64,000 nucleotides of DNA from Paracoccaceae bacterium (GTDB lineage: Bacteria > Pseudomonadota > Alphaproteobacteria > Rhodobacterales > Rhodobacteraceae). The notes beneath the pieces are model-generated. The model made no database searches, had not been told where the DNA came from, and worked only from the letters and a program-made list of their open reading frames with translations. Position 1 is the first letter of the stretch; every line of letters begins with the position of its first letter. Position numbers and translations under genes: made by a program. Below, one piece after another: positions 9,250-18,519 of the stretch. The stretch lies in contig JAMWZC010000001.1 of assembly GCA_024304985.1 (NCBI GenBank), positions 434,001-498,000 of the forward strand, written 5' to 3'.

Positions 9250-9849
9250 TCAGAGGCGCGAAGCCACGTTTTCCCAGTTAACCAGATTCTCAAGGAAATT
9301 GGACAGATATGCCGGGCGCTTGTTGCGGAAGTCGATGTAGTAGGAATGCTCCCACACGTCGCAGCCCAGCAACGCGGTCTGACCGAAGCACAGCGGATTC
9401 ACGCCGTTTTCGGTTTTCGTGACCTTCAGCGATCCGTCCTTGTCCTTGACCAGCCAGCACCAGCCCGAACCGAACTGACCCGCACCGGCGGCGGCGAAGT
9501 CCTCCTTGAACTTGTCGACCGATCCGAACGCCTCGGTGATGGCCTTTTCAAGCTCGCCGGGCATGGCGGACTTCTTCGGGCCCATCATCTCCCAGAACTG
9601 GACGTGGTTCCAATGCTGTGAGGCGTTGTTGAAGATGCCGTTCTGGGCGACGCTGCCGGCCTGATAGGTGCCGGTGATGATGTCTTCCAGCGATTTGCCT
9701 TCCCATTCGGTGCCGGCAATCAGCTTGTTGCCGTTATCGACATAGGCCTTGTGGTGGATGTCGTGGTGAAACTCCATCGTTTCGGCGGACATGCCATGTG
9801 CGGCCAGCGCGTCATGAGCATAGGGAAGATCAGGAAGTGTAAAAGCCAT
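9250..9849 (-). CDS. sodB: Superoxide dismutase, Fe type
   Basis: 199-residue cytoplasmic superoxide dismutase, full length for the family. The ATG at 9849 begins MAFTLPDLPYAHDAL, the canonical FeSOD start, behind a purine-rich AAAGGGGGG stretch; the frame is open 52 codons further upstream but without family similarity. Metal ligands are visible: His near 28 (EFHHDIHH), His in QHWNHVQFW, and the Asp/His pair in DVWEHSYY. The AGAGQFGSGW and FNNASQHWNH forms favour iron over manganese, although cambialistic enzymes exist. Transcribed alone and closed by the terminator at 9176-9213. Confidence 0.95.
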   Translation of the reverse strand: MAFTLPDLPYAHDALAAHGMSAETMEFHHDIHHKAYVDNGNKLIAGTEWEGKSLEDIITGTYQAGSVAQNGIFNNASQHWNHVQFWEMMGPKKSAMPGELEKAITEAFGSVDKFKEDFAAAGAGQFGSGWCWLVKDKDGSLKVTKTENGVNPLCFGQTALLGCDVWEHSYYIDFRNKRPAYLSNFLENLVNWENVASRL

Positions 9850-9943
9850 TGCAAGGCCCCCCTTTATCGTTGCGGTGTTCTCTGTCCCTAGATGGTAGTC
9901 TGAGGGGGGCAAGGTCAACCCCTGCCCTGTCCCTGTGCCAGGA

Positions 9944-10525
9944 TCAGCCGAAATATTCCACCGCCGCCGCAGGGTCCGCCGCGCTGCGCAGAAGGTCAAA
10001 GACATACTGCGCCACCGACCGGAAACAGATCACATGTGCCTGCCCTGCCTCGGCCATCCAGAAGGCCCCTGCCACCTGCGCCAGACGCGTGCGGCGGATG
10101 TCACCGGGCTGGAACTGGTCGGGATGCAGATCGACAGGTGCCAGCTTGGCCAGCACCTCGCGCACCCGCGCGTCGGGGCCAGTGACCGTAATCAGCGCGC
10201 GGGCATCGGACACATCCTCGGCCAGATGATGGACGCCAGCCAAGGCCGCCTCGATAGCTGCCAAGGCGTTCTGCACCTGCACATAAGGCAGGATCAACAA
10301 AAGCTCATCCGGCGACATCCACGCCACCGAGCGCGTGCCATCCGCATTGGCCGTGATCCGGCGCTGCTGCGGCAATGACAGCCCCATCGCCTTGTCGAGG
10401 GCCTGCACCACCGGCGCTGCTGCCAGATCCGCACGCAGGGTGATCATGCCAACGGGCCCGCTGTCGCGCAATGTGACCAGACCTTGAAAGCTGGACCCGT
10501 TCAGGGCGCTGACCGGTTCAGACAT
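9944..10525 (-). CDS. soxG: Sarcosine oxidase gamma subunit
   Basis: 193-residue small subunit of heterotetrameric sarcosine oxidase. It has the family's central segment (SVAWMSPDELLLILP) and the C-terminal HVICFRSVAQYVFDLLRSAAD region. In the complex it contacts the folate-binding half of the alpha subunit and resembles a degenerate aminomethyltransferase domain. It is the last gene of soxBDAG; its start overlaps the soxA stop by eight bases, consistent with translational coupling. Confidence 0.93.
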   Translation of the reverse strand: MSEPVSALNGSSFQGLVTLRDSGPVGMITLRADLAAAPVVQALDKAMGLSLPQQRRITANADGTRSVAWMSPDELLLILPYVQVQNALAAIEAALAGVHHLAEDVSDARALITVTGPDARVREVLAKLAPVDLHPDQFQPGDIRRTRLAQVAGAFWMAEAGQAHVICFRSVAQYVFDLLRSAADPAAAVEYFG

Positions 10526-13500
10526 TCTGCTTCTCCCCGTCCTTGTCGTAGAAGACCTGATCGACGATCTTGGCTTTCACCTCGGTGCCGTCGGTCTTGC
10601 CAAAGCTGATCACGTCGCCCATCCGGGCAGGTCCGTTCAGCACCAGCCCCATCGCGATCCCACGCCCCAGCGTGGGCGAGTGATAGGTCGAGGTGACGCG
10701 CCCTTGGGTGTTGCGCTGGCCGTTGGCATTGCTCCCGTCAGCCAGGGCATAGGCCCCGTCCGGCAAGGTGCTGCCGTCCAGTGTTTCCAGACCCACCAGT
10801 TGCCAGCGGTTCGGATCGACCATATGGCTGCGCTCTTGCCCGCGCTTGCCGATATAGTCGTCCTTCTTTTTCGAGATCGCCCAGCCCAACCCCAAATCCT
10901 GTGGGATCACGGTGCCGTCGGTTTCATCCCCGATCATGATGAAGCCTTTTTCGGCCCGCATGATATGCAGCGCCTCGGTGCCATAGGGCATCACGCCGAA
11001 CTCTGCCCCCTCGGCCATCAACCGGTCCCAGAAGGCGCGGCCATGGCTGGCGGGCACGGCGATCTCATAGCTCAACTCGCCCGAGAAGGAGATGCGGAAG
11101 ACCCGCGCGGGTAGATCGCCCAGTGTACCGGACGCCCATTGCATGAAGGGGAGCGCTTCCTTGGACACGTCCATGCCGCCCAGTTTTTCCAGAACCTTGC
11201 GGGCATTGGGGCCGACCACCGCGAATTGCGCGTATTGTTCCGTCACGTTGGCGACATAGACCTTCCAGTCCCACCATTCGGTCTGCAACCATTCCTCCAT
11301 ATGGGCGTGGATACGGTCCGCGCCGCCGGTAGTGGTGTGGCAGAGCCATGTATCCTCGGACATGCGCGCGACCACGCCGTCATCCATCAGGAAGCCATTT
11401 TCCGAGCACATCAGACCATAGCGGCATTTGCCGACCGGGAGAGTGCTCATCATGTTGGTGTAGAGCATGTCGAGGAAACGGCCCGCATCCGGGCCTTTCA
11501 CGACCAACTTGCCAAGGGTCGAGGCATCCAGCAGCCCAAGGCTGGCGCGGGTCTGCTTGACCTCGCGGCTGACCGCATCGTGCACGCTCTCTCCGGGGCG
11601 CTGATAGCAATAGGGGCGGCGCCAGTATCCGACCGGCTCCCAATAGGCGCCATTTTCCGCGTGCCAGTCATGCAGCGGCGTGCGGCGCAGGGGTTGGAAA
11701 ATGTCCCCGCGCGCCTCGCCCGCAATGGCCCCCATGCTGATGGGCGTATAGGGCGGGCGGAATGTGGTAGTGCCGACCGAAGGAATATCGGTATTCAGCG
11801 ATTTAGCAAGCGTCGCCAGACCGTTGATATTGCTCAGCTTGCCCTGATCTGTGGCCATGCCCAGCGTGGTATAGCGCTTGGCATGTTCCACGGACGTGAA
11901 ACCTTCCTGCGCGGCCAGCTGGACGTCAGAGACTTTCACGTCGTTCTGAAAATCCAGCCATGATTTCGACCGCAGCGCATAGGATGCGCCCTGCGGCATC
12001 ATCCAGACCGGCGCGATGGCGGCCTGAGCCACATGCTCGGCTTTGGGCGCCTGACCCGGCTGGGCCGTGTGGCCTGTGGCAGTCGCCGCAGCCTCGCCTG
12101 CCTGTTGCGCATCGGACAGCGCAGCCCCCAGTTCCAGCGCGCCATTGGCGGCCCCGGCTGCGATCACCATTGCCGCGCCATCCGCCCCGGTTGGCGCGCG
12201 GTCTGGATCGGGGCGGAACATCGCCTGTTCCGCGTCCCAGATCAGCTTGCCGCCGCAATGGGACCACAGATGCACCACCGGCGACCAACCGCCCGACATG
12301 GCGACCGCGTCGCAGGCCAGTTCTTCCAGCACGGCACCCTCGCCCGCCTGCGCGCAGATCGCGACACCCGTCACGCGCTTGCCGCCCTTGACCTTGGCGA
12401 TGGCTTTGCCGTTTTCAACGCGAATTCCCAAAGCGCGGGCCTGATCCGCCAGTGCGCCGCCACCAGCGGGCCGTGCGTCCAGAATGACAGGGACGGCAAG
12501 ACCCAAGCCCTTGAGGGTGATGGCCGTCCGGTAAGCGTCATCATTGTTGGTGGCGACCACGACACGGTCACCGATGGAGACACCCCAGTTCACTGCATAG
12601 TCGCGCACCGCCCCCGCCAGCATCACGCCGGGAATGTCGTTGCCTGCAAAGGACAAGGGCCGCTCGATCGCGCCCGTCGCGGTCACGATTTGCTTGCTGC
12701 GGATTTTCCACAAACGGTGGCGTGGGCCGTCCTGATCCGGCGCATGGTCGCGGAGCCGCTCGTATCCCAACACATAGCCGTGGTCATAGACCCCGGCCCC
12801 CATGCAACGCAGGCGTAGGGTCACGTTGGGCATTGTTTCCAATTCGGAAACGACTGTTCCAATCCACGCATCAACGGGCTGACCATCCACCGTGCCGCCA
12901 TCGACAGGCGCGCGCCCCCCCCATTGGGCGGTCTGTTCCAGCAGCAGCACCCGCGCCCCGGCCTGACCCGCGACCCGCGCCGCCTGCAAGCCCGCGACAC
13001 CGCCGCCGATCACCAGCACATCCACGGATGCGTTGAAATGCTCGTAGCGGTCCGCATCCGCATCCTTGGGAGCCTTGCCCAGCCCTGCGGACATGCGGAT
13101 GAAGGGCTCGTAGACATGTTTCCAGAAGGCGCGCGGATAGAGGAACATCTTGTAATAAAAACCCGCCGGCAGGAACCGGCTGAGGTAGGTATTCACCGCT
13201 CCGATATCGTAGTCCAGCGATGGCCAATGGTTCTGGCTTTCCGCCTGCAACCCGTCGAACAGCTCGGTCGTGGTGACGCGCTGGTTCGGTTCAAACCGGC
13301 CGCCCTTGCCCAAGCCCACCAGCGCGTTCGGCTCCTCCGCCCCCGAGGCCACGACTCCACGCGGGCGGTGGTATTTGAACGACCGGCCCATCAGCATCTG
13401 GTCATTGGCCAGCAGCGCCGAGGCCAGCGTATCGCCCTCAAACCCTTTGAGATACTTGCCGTTGAACCGGAACGTGACCTGCTTGCCCCGGTTCAGGAAG

Positions 13501-13529
13501 CGGCCACCTGTTGCAAGACGCGTGCTCAT
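10518..13529 (-). CDS. soxA: Sarcosine oxidase alpha subunit
   Basis: 1003-residue subunit starting MSTRLATGGRF; the ATG at 13529 forms an ATGA overlap with the soxD stop, which fixes the start. N-terminal domain about 15-110 with GKYLKGFEGDTLASALLAN and the PRGVVASGAEEPNA segment. Then an FAD/NAD Rossmann domain from about residue 165 (VLVIGGGVAGLQAAR), and a C-terminal aminomethyltransferase-like folate domain (about 610-1000). The complex demethylates sarcosine to glycine, passing the one-carbon unit to tetrahydrofolate as 5,10-methylene-THF and producing hydrogen peroxide. Third gene of the operon. Nearby sodB is a separate transcript. Confidence 0.96.
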   Translation of the reverse strand: MSTRLATGGRFLNRGKQVTFRFNGKYLKGFEGDTLASALLANDQMLMGRSFKYHRPRGVVASGAEEPNALVGLGKGGRFEPNQRVTTTELFDGLQAESQNHWPSLDYDIGAVNTYLSRFLPAGFYYKMFLYPRAFWKHVYEPFIRMSAGLGKAPKDADADRYEHFNASVDVLVIGGGVAGLQAARVAGQAGARVLLLEQTAQWGGRAPVDGGTVDGQPVDAWIGTVVSELETMPNVTLRLRCMGAGVYDHGYVLGYERLRDHAPDQDGPRHRLWKIRSKQIVTATGAIERPLSFAGNDIPGVMLAGAVRDYAVNWGVSIGDRVVVATNNDDAYRTAITLKGLGLAVPVILDARPAGGGALADQARALGIRVENGKAIAKVKGGKRVTGVAICAQAGEGAVLEELACDAVAMSGGWSPVVHLWSHCGGKLIWDAEQAMFRPDPDRAPTGADGAAMVIAAGAANGALELGAALSDAQQAGEAAATATGHTAQPGQAPKAEHVAQAAIAPVWMMPQGASYALRSKSWLDFQNDVKVSDVQLAAQEGFTSVEHAKRYTTLGMATDQGKLSNINGLATLAKSLNTDIPSVGTTTFRPPYTPISMGAIAGEARGDIFQPLRRTPLHDWHAENGAYWEPVGYWRRPYCYQRPGESVHDAVSREVKQTRASLGLLDASTLGKLVVKGPDAGRFLDMLYTNMMSTLPVGKCRYGLMCSENGFLMDDGVVARMSEDTWLCHTTTGGADRIHAHMEEWLQTEWWDWKVYVANVTEQYAQFAVVGPNARKVLEKLGGMDVSKEALPFMQWASGTLGDLPARVFRISFSGELSYEIAVPASHGRAFWDRLMAEGAEFGVMPYGTEALHIMRAEKGFIMIGDETDGTVIPQDLGLGWAISKKKDDYIGKRGQERSHMVDPNRWQLVGLETLDGSTLPDGAYALADGSNANGQRNTQGRVTSTYHSPTLGRGIAMGLVLNGPARMGDVISFGKTDGTEVKAKIVDQVFYDKDGEKQNV

Positions 13530-13855
13530 TGAAACTCTCTCCATGACCAGCCGGGCCGTTTGGCGCTGATCTTGTCCTTGATCTCTTGCGGGGGCTGGGT
13601 GGTCTGGGCCTTGTAGGTGCCGAACACCTCAAGCGTCATGGTGCAGCGCGCGGCCAGAAACCACTTGCCGCAGCCATAGCTGTGCCGCCAGCGCTCGAAA
13701 TGCACGCCCTTGGGGTTTTCGCGCATGAACAGGTAATTCTCGAAGGATTCATCCTCCGACCCCGGCCCGTAGCGTTTCAGATGCGCCTCCCCCCCGGCAG
13801 AGAGTTCGGTTTCATCGGCTTGCACACCGCAATAGGGGCATTGAAGGGTCAGCAT
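13526..13855 (-). CDS. soxD: Sarcosine oxidase delta subunit
   Basis: 109-residue zinc-binding subunit. The ATG at 13855 (MLTLQCPYCGV) is preceded by GGAGG at the correct distance; the frame extends 13 codons upstream without similarity. The N-terminal CPYCG and the later YGCGKWF segment are the expected metal-site region. SoxD stabilises the heterotetramer and has no catalytic activity of its own. It follows soxB after a 61-base gap and ends in the ATGA shared with soxA. Confidence 0.95.
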   Translation of the reverse strand: MLTLQCPYCGVQADETELSAGGEAHLKRYGPGSEDESFENYLFMRENPKGVHFERWRHSYGCGKWFLAARCTMTLEVFGTYKAQTTQPPQEIKDKISAKRPGWSWREFQ

Positions 13856-13916
13856 GAGATGCCTCCGGTCATCGTATCGGCGAAGATTGTGCAATCAGTC
13901 TGGATCAGGGCGGCCA

Positions 13917-15161
13917 TCAATGCGCCACCCCTGCTGCCACGGATTCATCAATGAATTTCCCCTCACGGAAGCGGAACATCGAGAATTCCTGCGTCAGCGG
14001 CGAATGGCCCTTGGCCATCAGCTCGGCCATGGCCCAGCCTGATCCGGGGATCGCCTTGAACCCGCCGGTCCCCCAACCGCAGTTGACGAAAACGCCCTCC
14101 ACCGGCGTTTTCGACAGGATGGGCGAGCGGTCGCCGGTCATGTCCACGATGCCGCCCCATTGCCGCAGCATCTTGAGGCGGGAAATCATCGGGAAGGTTT
14201 CGATCAGGGCGCGGACCGTTTCCTCGATATGGTGGAAACTGCCGCGCTGGGTGTAGTTGTTGTAGCCGTCGGTGCCGCCACCGATCACCATCTCGCCCTT
14301 GTCGGACTGACTCATATAGCCATGCACGGTATTGGCCATCACAACCACATCCATGCAGGGCTTGATCGGCTCGGACACCAGCGCCTGCAGCGCGAGTGAT
14401 TCAATCGGCAGACGGAAGCCCGCCATATCCGCCAGAACGGAAGAATTGCCTGCCACGACGATGCCCAGCTTGTCGCAATCAATCGACCCGCGACTGGTAT
14501 CGACGCCAACGACCCGCCCCCCCTCGCGGCGCACGGCTGTCACCTCGCATTGCTGGATCACGTCCATGCCCATGTCGGAACAGGCCCGCGCATAGCCCCA
14601 GGCCACCGCATCATGCCGCGCCGTGCCGCCGCGCGCCTGCCAGAGTGCGCCCAGAACAGGATAGCGTGGCCCGTCCAGATTGATGATCGGCACCAGTTCC
14701 TTGACCTTCGCCGGGCTGATGAACTCGGTTTTCACGCCTTGCAGCGCATTGGCATGGGCGGTGCGCTGATAGCCCCGCACCTCATGCTGGGTCTGCGCCA
14801 GCATCATCACGCCACGCGGGCTGAACATCACGTTGTAGTTCAGGTCCTGCGACATCGTCTCATACAGGCTGCGCGCCTTTTCATAGATCGCGGCGGACGG
14901 GTCTTGCAGATAGTTCGAGCGGATGATCGTGGTATTCCGCCCCGTATTGCCGCCCCCCAGCCAGCCTTTTTCAAGGATGGCGACATTGGTGATCCCGTAA
15001 TTCTTGCCAAGATAGTAAGCCGTGGCCAGCCCATGCCCGCCAGCGCCCACAATGATCACATCATATTTCTTCTTGGGCGCGGCATCGCGCCATGCACGGG
15101 TCCAGCCTGTATGCTGGCGCATGGCCTCGCGGGCGATGGCAAAGACGGAATAGCGTTTCAT
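13917..15161 (-). CDS. soxB: Sarcosine oxidase beta subunit
   Basis: 414-residue flavoprotein starting MKRYSVFAIAREAMR; first gene of soxBDAG. FAD-binding motif VIIVGAGGHGLATAYYL at about residues 35-51, followed by the GGGNTGRNTTIIRSNY segment. The C-terminal NCGWGTGGFKAIPGSG is conserved in sarcosine oxidase and dimethylglycine dehydrogenase families. It holds covalent FMN and FAD and carries out the amine oxidation. The promoter should lie in the 187 bases shared with divergent ccmI. This soxB is unrelated to the sulfur-oxidation gene of the same name. Confidence 0.96.
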   Translation of the reverse strand: MKRYSVFAIAREAMRQHTGWTRAWRDAAPKKKYDVIIVGAGGHGLATAYYLGKNYGITNVAILEKGWLGGGNTGRNTTIIRSNYLQDPSAAIYEKARSLYETMSQDLNYNVMFSPRGVMMLAQTQHEVRGYQRTAHANALQGVKTEFISPAKVKELVPIINLDGPRYPVLGALWQARGGTARHDAVAWGYARACSDMGMDVIQQCEVTAVRREGGRVVGVDTSRGSIDCDKLGIVVAGNSSVLADMAGFRLPIESLALQALVSEPIKPCMDVVVMANTVHGYMSQSDKGEMVIGGGTDGYNNYTQRGSFHHIEETVRALIETFPMISRLKMLRQWGGIVDMTGDRSPILSKTPVEGVFVNCGWGTGGFKAIPGSGWAMAELMAKGHSPLTQEFSMFRFREGKFIDESVAAGVAH

Positions 15162-15348
15162 CGGCGCACTGATCCTTCGAATCCGGTTCGGCTTGTCCTG
15201 CGGTGATATCTGGACCCGACGCCGGTTTCACCCCCGTTTGAGAACGTCACAATGGCGCATGGTTGCGACATGGTGGACCTATGCGACAGTTTGCTCTTTT
15301 TTCAGGGCAGTCGCACCTATACATGAAAGCCAGCACCAAGGAGGACGT

Positions 15349-16593
15349 ATGAGTTTCTGGCTTATCATTTCGGCACTGGCTTTCGCCATCGCAGCATTGC
15401 TTGCCTTGGCCATCCTGCGCGGACGCACAGGGGACGAACCACCCGCCGCCTATGACCTGCGCGTCTATCGCGATCAGTTGAAAGAGGTGGAGCGCGATCT
15501 GGCGCGCGGCGTGATCGGCCCCGACGATGCCGAGCGTATCCGGGCCGAAGTGTCGCGCCGCATCCTTGCCGCCGATGCCCAGTTGCAAAAAGGGTTGCAA
15601 GAGGGTGCCCAACCCAAATCGCTGGCCATGACGGCGGCCGCCCTGTCGCTGCTGGTGATGATGGGCGGGTCGATCTGGGTCTACATGCAGCTTGGTGCGC
15701 CCGGCTACCCCGACATGAGCCTTGCCAGCCGTATCGATGCGGCGCAGGACGCGCGGGAGAACCGCATCAGCCAGGCCGAGGCGGAAGCCAAGGTTCCGGC
15801 GGGTGCGACCGTGCAGGCCCCCTCGCCCGATTTCATCCGCCTGATGGAGCAGTTGCGCACTGCCGTGGCCGAACGTCCCCGCGATCTGCAAGGCGCTGTC
15901 CTGCTGGCGCGGAACGAGGCGGCTCTGGGCAATTTCGCCGCCGCCCACAAGGCACAGGCCCGCGTCTTGTCGATCAAGGGGGACCAGGCCACAGCCGAGG
16001 ATTATGTCGATTACGCCGACATGATGATCCTGGCCGCGGGCGGCTATGTCTCGCCCGAAGCCGAGGCGGCGCTGCGTGCGGCCCTTACCCGTGATCCGCA
16101 GAACGGCCCCGCGCGCTATTATGTCGGGCTGCTGCAGGCCCAGACCGGGCGTCCCGACGTGGCCTTTCGGACATGGGAAGCGGCCTTGCAGGATGGCCCT
16201 GCCGATGCGCCCTATGTTCTGGCGATCCGCGCACAGATCGAGGATATGGCCTTCCGCGCCGGTGTGCGCAATTTCACACTGCCGCCCGAAGGCGACGCCC
16301 CTGCTGTGGCAGAGCGCGGCCCGTCGGCCGAGGATATCCAGAACGCCGAAGGCATGAGCGCCGAGGAACGGATGGAGATGATCCGCACCATGGTGCAAAG
16401 CCTGTCCGACCGTCTGGCGCTGGAAGGTGGCAACGCCAGCGAATGGGCCCGTCTGATCGGTGCGTTGGGTGTGCTGGGCGACGAGCGTCAGGCACGTCTG
16501 ATATGGGAGGAGTCGCAGAGCATCTTCTGGGACAGCCCAGAAGGTCTGGCCGAGGTGAATGAGGCCGCACGTCGCGCAGGGCTGACCGAATGA
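15349..16593 (+). CDS. ccmI: Cytochrome c biogenesis protein CcmI
   Basis: 414-residue inner-membrane protein. The ATG at 15349 follows AAGGAGGACGT, a strong ribosome site; the frame is open upstream without similarity. Two N-terminal membrane helices (about residues 2-24 and 96-116) flank a cytoplasmic loop with [20 protein letters not shown], the recognised CcmI signature. A TPR-rich periplasmic domain follows (about 165-400). CcmI presents apocytochrome c to the CcmFH haem ligation complex. The rest of the ccm genes are not in the window. Overlaps ruvX by ATGA. Confidence 0.93.
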   Translation: MSFWLIISALAFAIAALLALAILRGRTGDEPPAAYDLRVYRDQLKEVERDLARGVIGPDDAERIRAEVSRRILAADAQLQKGLQEGAQPKSLAMTAAALSLLVMMGGSIWVYMQLGAPGYPDMSLASRIDAAQDARENRISQAEAEAKVPAGATVQAPSPDFIRLMEQLRTAVAERPRDLQGAVLLARNEAALGNFAAAHKAQARVLSIKGDQATAEDYVDYADMMILAAGGYVSPEAEAALRAALTRDPQNGPARYYVGLLQAQTGRPDVAFRTWEAALQDGPADAPYVLAIRAQIEDMAFRAGVRNFTLPPEGDAPAVAERGPSAEDIQNAEGMSAEERMEMIRTMVQSLSDRLALEGGNASEWARLIGALGVLGDERQARLIWEESQSIFWDSPEGLAEVNEAARRAGLTE

Positions 16594-17072
16594 TCTGCGA
16601 AACGATCGAGGAATTCGCCGCCGCCCTGCCCGCGCATCGTGCGCTTGCGGGTCTGGATTTTGGCGAAAAGACGATCGGAATTGCCGTGTCGGACCGGATG
16701 CTGTCGGTGGCCACGCCGCTGGAAACGATCCGGCGCGACAAGTTCACAACCGATGCTGCACGGTTGCTTGCCGTTCTGACCGCGCGCGAGATCGGCGGGA
16801 TCATTCTTGGACTGCCGCGCAATATGGACGGGTCCGAAGGGCCGCGCTGCCAGAAAACGCGCGCCTTTGCCCGCAACCTGTCCCGTCTGACCGAGCTGCC
16901 CATCGGCTATTGGGATGAACGCCTGTCCACCGTCGCGGCCGAACGCGCGCTTCTGGAGGCGGATACATCGCGAAAACGTCGCGCCGAGGTGATCGACCAC
17001 GTGGCCGCGTCCTATATCCTGCAAGGGGCGCTGGACCGGCTGGCGCATTTGAAGGTGCAAGCCAATGGATGA
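16590..17072 (+). CDS. ruvX: RuvX/YqgF-type Holliday junction resolvase-like nuclease
   Basis: 160-residue protein of the YqgF family (RNase H-like fold). The first catalytic Asp lies in [17 protein letters not shown] near residue 23; the second acidic site is in [11 protein letters not shown] and the third region in [14 protein letters not shown]. YqgF proteins are essential in many bacteria and act in 16S rRNA 5'-end processing and possibly Holliday junction resolution. Starts inside the ccmI stop (ATGA) and overlaps the DUF1289 gene by eight bases, so the three genes are translationally linked. Confidence 0.93.
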   Translation: MICETIEEFAAALPAHRALAGLDFGEKTIGIAVSDRMLSVATPLETIRRDKFTTDAARLLAVLTAREIGGIILGLPRNMDGSEGPRCQKTRAFARNLSRLTELPIGYWDERLSTVAAERALLEADTSRKRRAEVIDHVAASYILQGALDRLAHLKVQANG

Positions 17073-17298
17073 TGTCTGGAAACGCGACGAGATCGAGAGC
17101 CCCTGCATCAAGATCTGCGTGATCCATCCGGCAGAGCGTCTCTGCACCGGCTGCCTGCGCAGCATTGACGAGATCACGGCTTGGTCTCGCATGTCCCCCG
17201 CCGCCCGCCGCGCGGTGATGGAAGACCTGCCCGCGCGTGCCCCGCGCCTGAAACAGCGCCGCGGGGGACGCGCAGCACGGCTGGCGCAGGAGTCGTAG
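17065..17298 (+). CDS. DUF1289 family small Cys-rich protein
   Basis: 77-residue protein with the family core [11 protein letters not shown]...[11 protein letters not shown], giving four conserved cysteines arranged as a metal or Fe-S site, and the typical WSRMSP helix. DUF1289 proteins are widespread in Proteobacteria and have no settled function. The gene overlaps ruvX by eight bases and ends the ccmI-ruvX unit. Confidence 0.9.
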   Translation: MDDVWKRDEIESPCIKICVIHPAERLCTGCLRSIDEITAWSRMSPAARRAVMEDLPARAPRLKQRRGGRAARLAQES

Positions 17299-17323
17299 CG
17301 CGCCGCCCGCACATCCGGCCCGC

Positions 17324-18337
17324 TTAGCTTGCGACAACAAACTGCGAGAAGACGACCGACACCATTGAAGCGGTCAATGTCGACGCGGCACCAGTCACAC
17401 GGGCATAGGTTTGCCCATCCATTTGCACCAGAGCGTCGGGTCCATCGGGCAGGATAGAAACGGTGGCCGAACCGGCATAGTTCTCGGGCACAACGATCAC
17501 GATCTCCTCGCCCGTCGGTTCGAAGTCCGCGATCACCCCGGCATCCGTCGCTCCGGTCATCCAAGGACCGACGACAAAACGGTCCTCATCTGCGCCGCCA
17601 AAGGCCGTATCGCCGCGACCAAGGATCAGCAAATCCTCACCATCGCCGCCATTGAGCGTGTCGGGATCGACCGCGTCAGAGGTGCTGAACACACGATCCG
17701 GGTTGGTTCCAAGCGAGGCACCATCCGATTGCGTATAGCCGACCAGCACATCTCCGCCCGCACCACCAAACAGGCTATCCTGCCCCAGACCGCCTTCCAG
17801 CAGATCATCGTCCTGCCCACCCTCCAAGAAGTCATTTCCAGCACCGCCGAACAAGGCATCCTCGCCCGGACCACCGTTCAGAACATCGTCGCCTTCGCCT
17901 CCGCGCATCAGGTCGTCACCCATTCCTCCGCGCAAAGTGTCATTGCCATCGCCACCGTTGAGCGTGTCATTGCCAAGGCTGCCATCCAGCAAATCATTGC
18001 CCAAGCCACCCAGCAGCCTGTCCGCGCCATTCTCGCCGAACAGTCTGTCATCGCCTGCGCCGCCTTCCAACTGATCATTGCCGCCGCGCCCGTACAGCAA
18101 GTCATCGCCTGCGCCACCTTGCAAGGTGTCGTTGCCAAGATTGCCGATCATCGTATCATTGCCGACGCGCCCGTTCAGCACATCATCGCCGGTCCCACCC
18201 TCCAGCCTGATGCCGGGCTGACTTGTCTCTGAGGGGGTTTCTCCTTCGGCAGCCTTTTCGTCATCGTCATCGTCAAACAACGAGGACAAGACCGAGCCTG
18301 CCGTAATCAAGCCCATGACGAGCAAAAGTTCAACCAT
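17324..18337 (-). CDS. RTX (calcium-binding repeat) protein with N-terminal membrane/export segment
   Basis: 337-residue acidic protein. The ATG at 18337 is preferred; the alternative is a TTG four codons upstream. A hydrophobic N-terminus (VELLLVMGLITAGSVLSSLF) is followed by an Asp/Glu stretch, then about ten GGxGxDxLxG nonapeptide repeats (about residues 45-200). These are the parallel-beta-roll calcium-binding repeats of hemolysin-type proteins. The C-terminal 100 residues end in the hydrophobic VFSQFVVAS, compatible with a type I secretion tail. Such small RTX proteins are common in Roseobacters; the role is unknown. No secretion ABC gene lies nearby. Coordinates of individual repeats are approximate. 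Confidence 0.85.
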   Translation of the reverse strand: MVELLLVMGLITAGSVLSSLFDDDDDEKAAEGETPSETSQPGIRLEGGTGDDVLNGRVGNDTMIGNLGNDTLQGGAGDDLLYGRGGNDQLEGGAGDDRLFGENGADRLLGGLGNDLLDGSLGNDTLNGGDGNDTLRGGMGDDLMRGGEGDDVLNGGPGEDALFGGAGNDFLEGGQDDDLLEGGLGQDSLFGGAGGDVLVGYTQSDGASLGTNPDRVFSTSDAVDPDTLNGGDGEDLLILGRGDTAFGGADEDRFVVGPWMTGATDAGVIADFEPTGEEIVIVVPENYAGSATVSILPDGPDALVQMDGQTYARVTGAASTLTASMVSVVFSQFVVAS

Positions 18338-18519
18338 GGCACCACCCAAACTTTGAAACCACTCACCAGCATCAGCTTAATTGGACCGGCGGACAAGGCA
18401 AGTGCGGTCGAATACCACGCCTTCGATCAGGCATGAATCCTGAACACTTCACCAAATTTAGGCACACTGTTTCTGATTATTGAACAGTTTGCATCATGTC
18501 CATCCGGCTGTGCCGCCAG

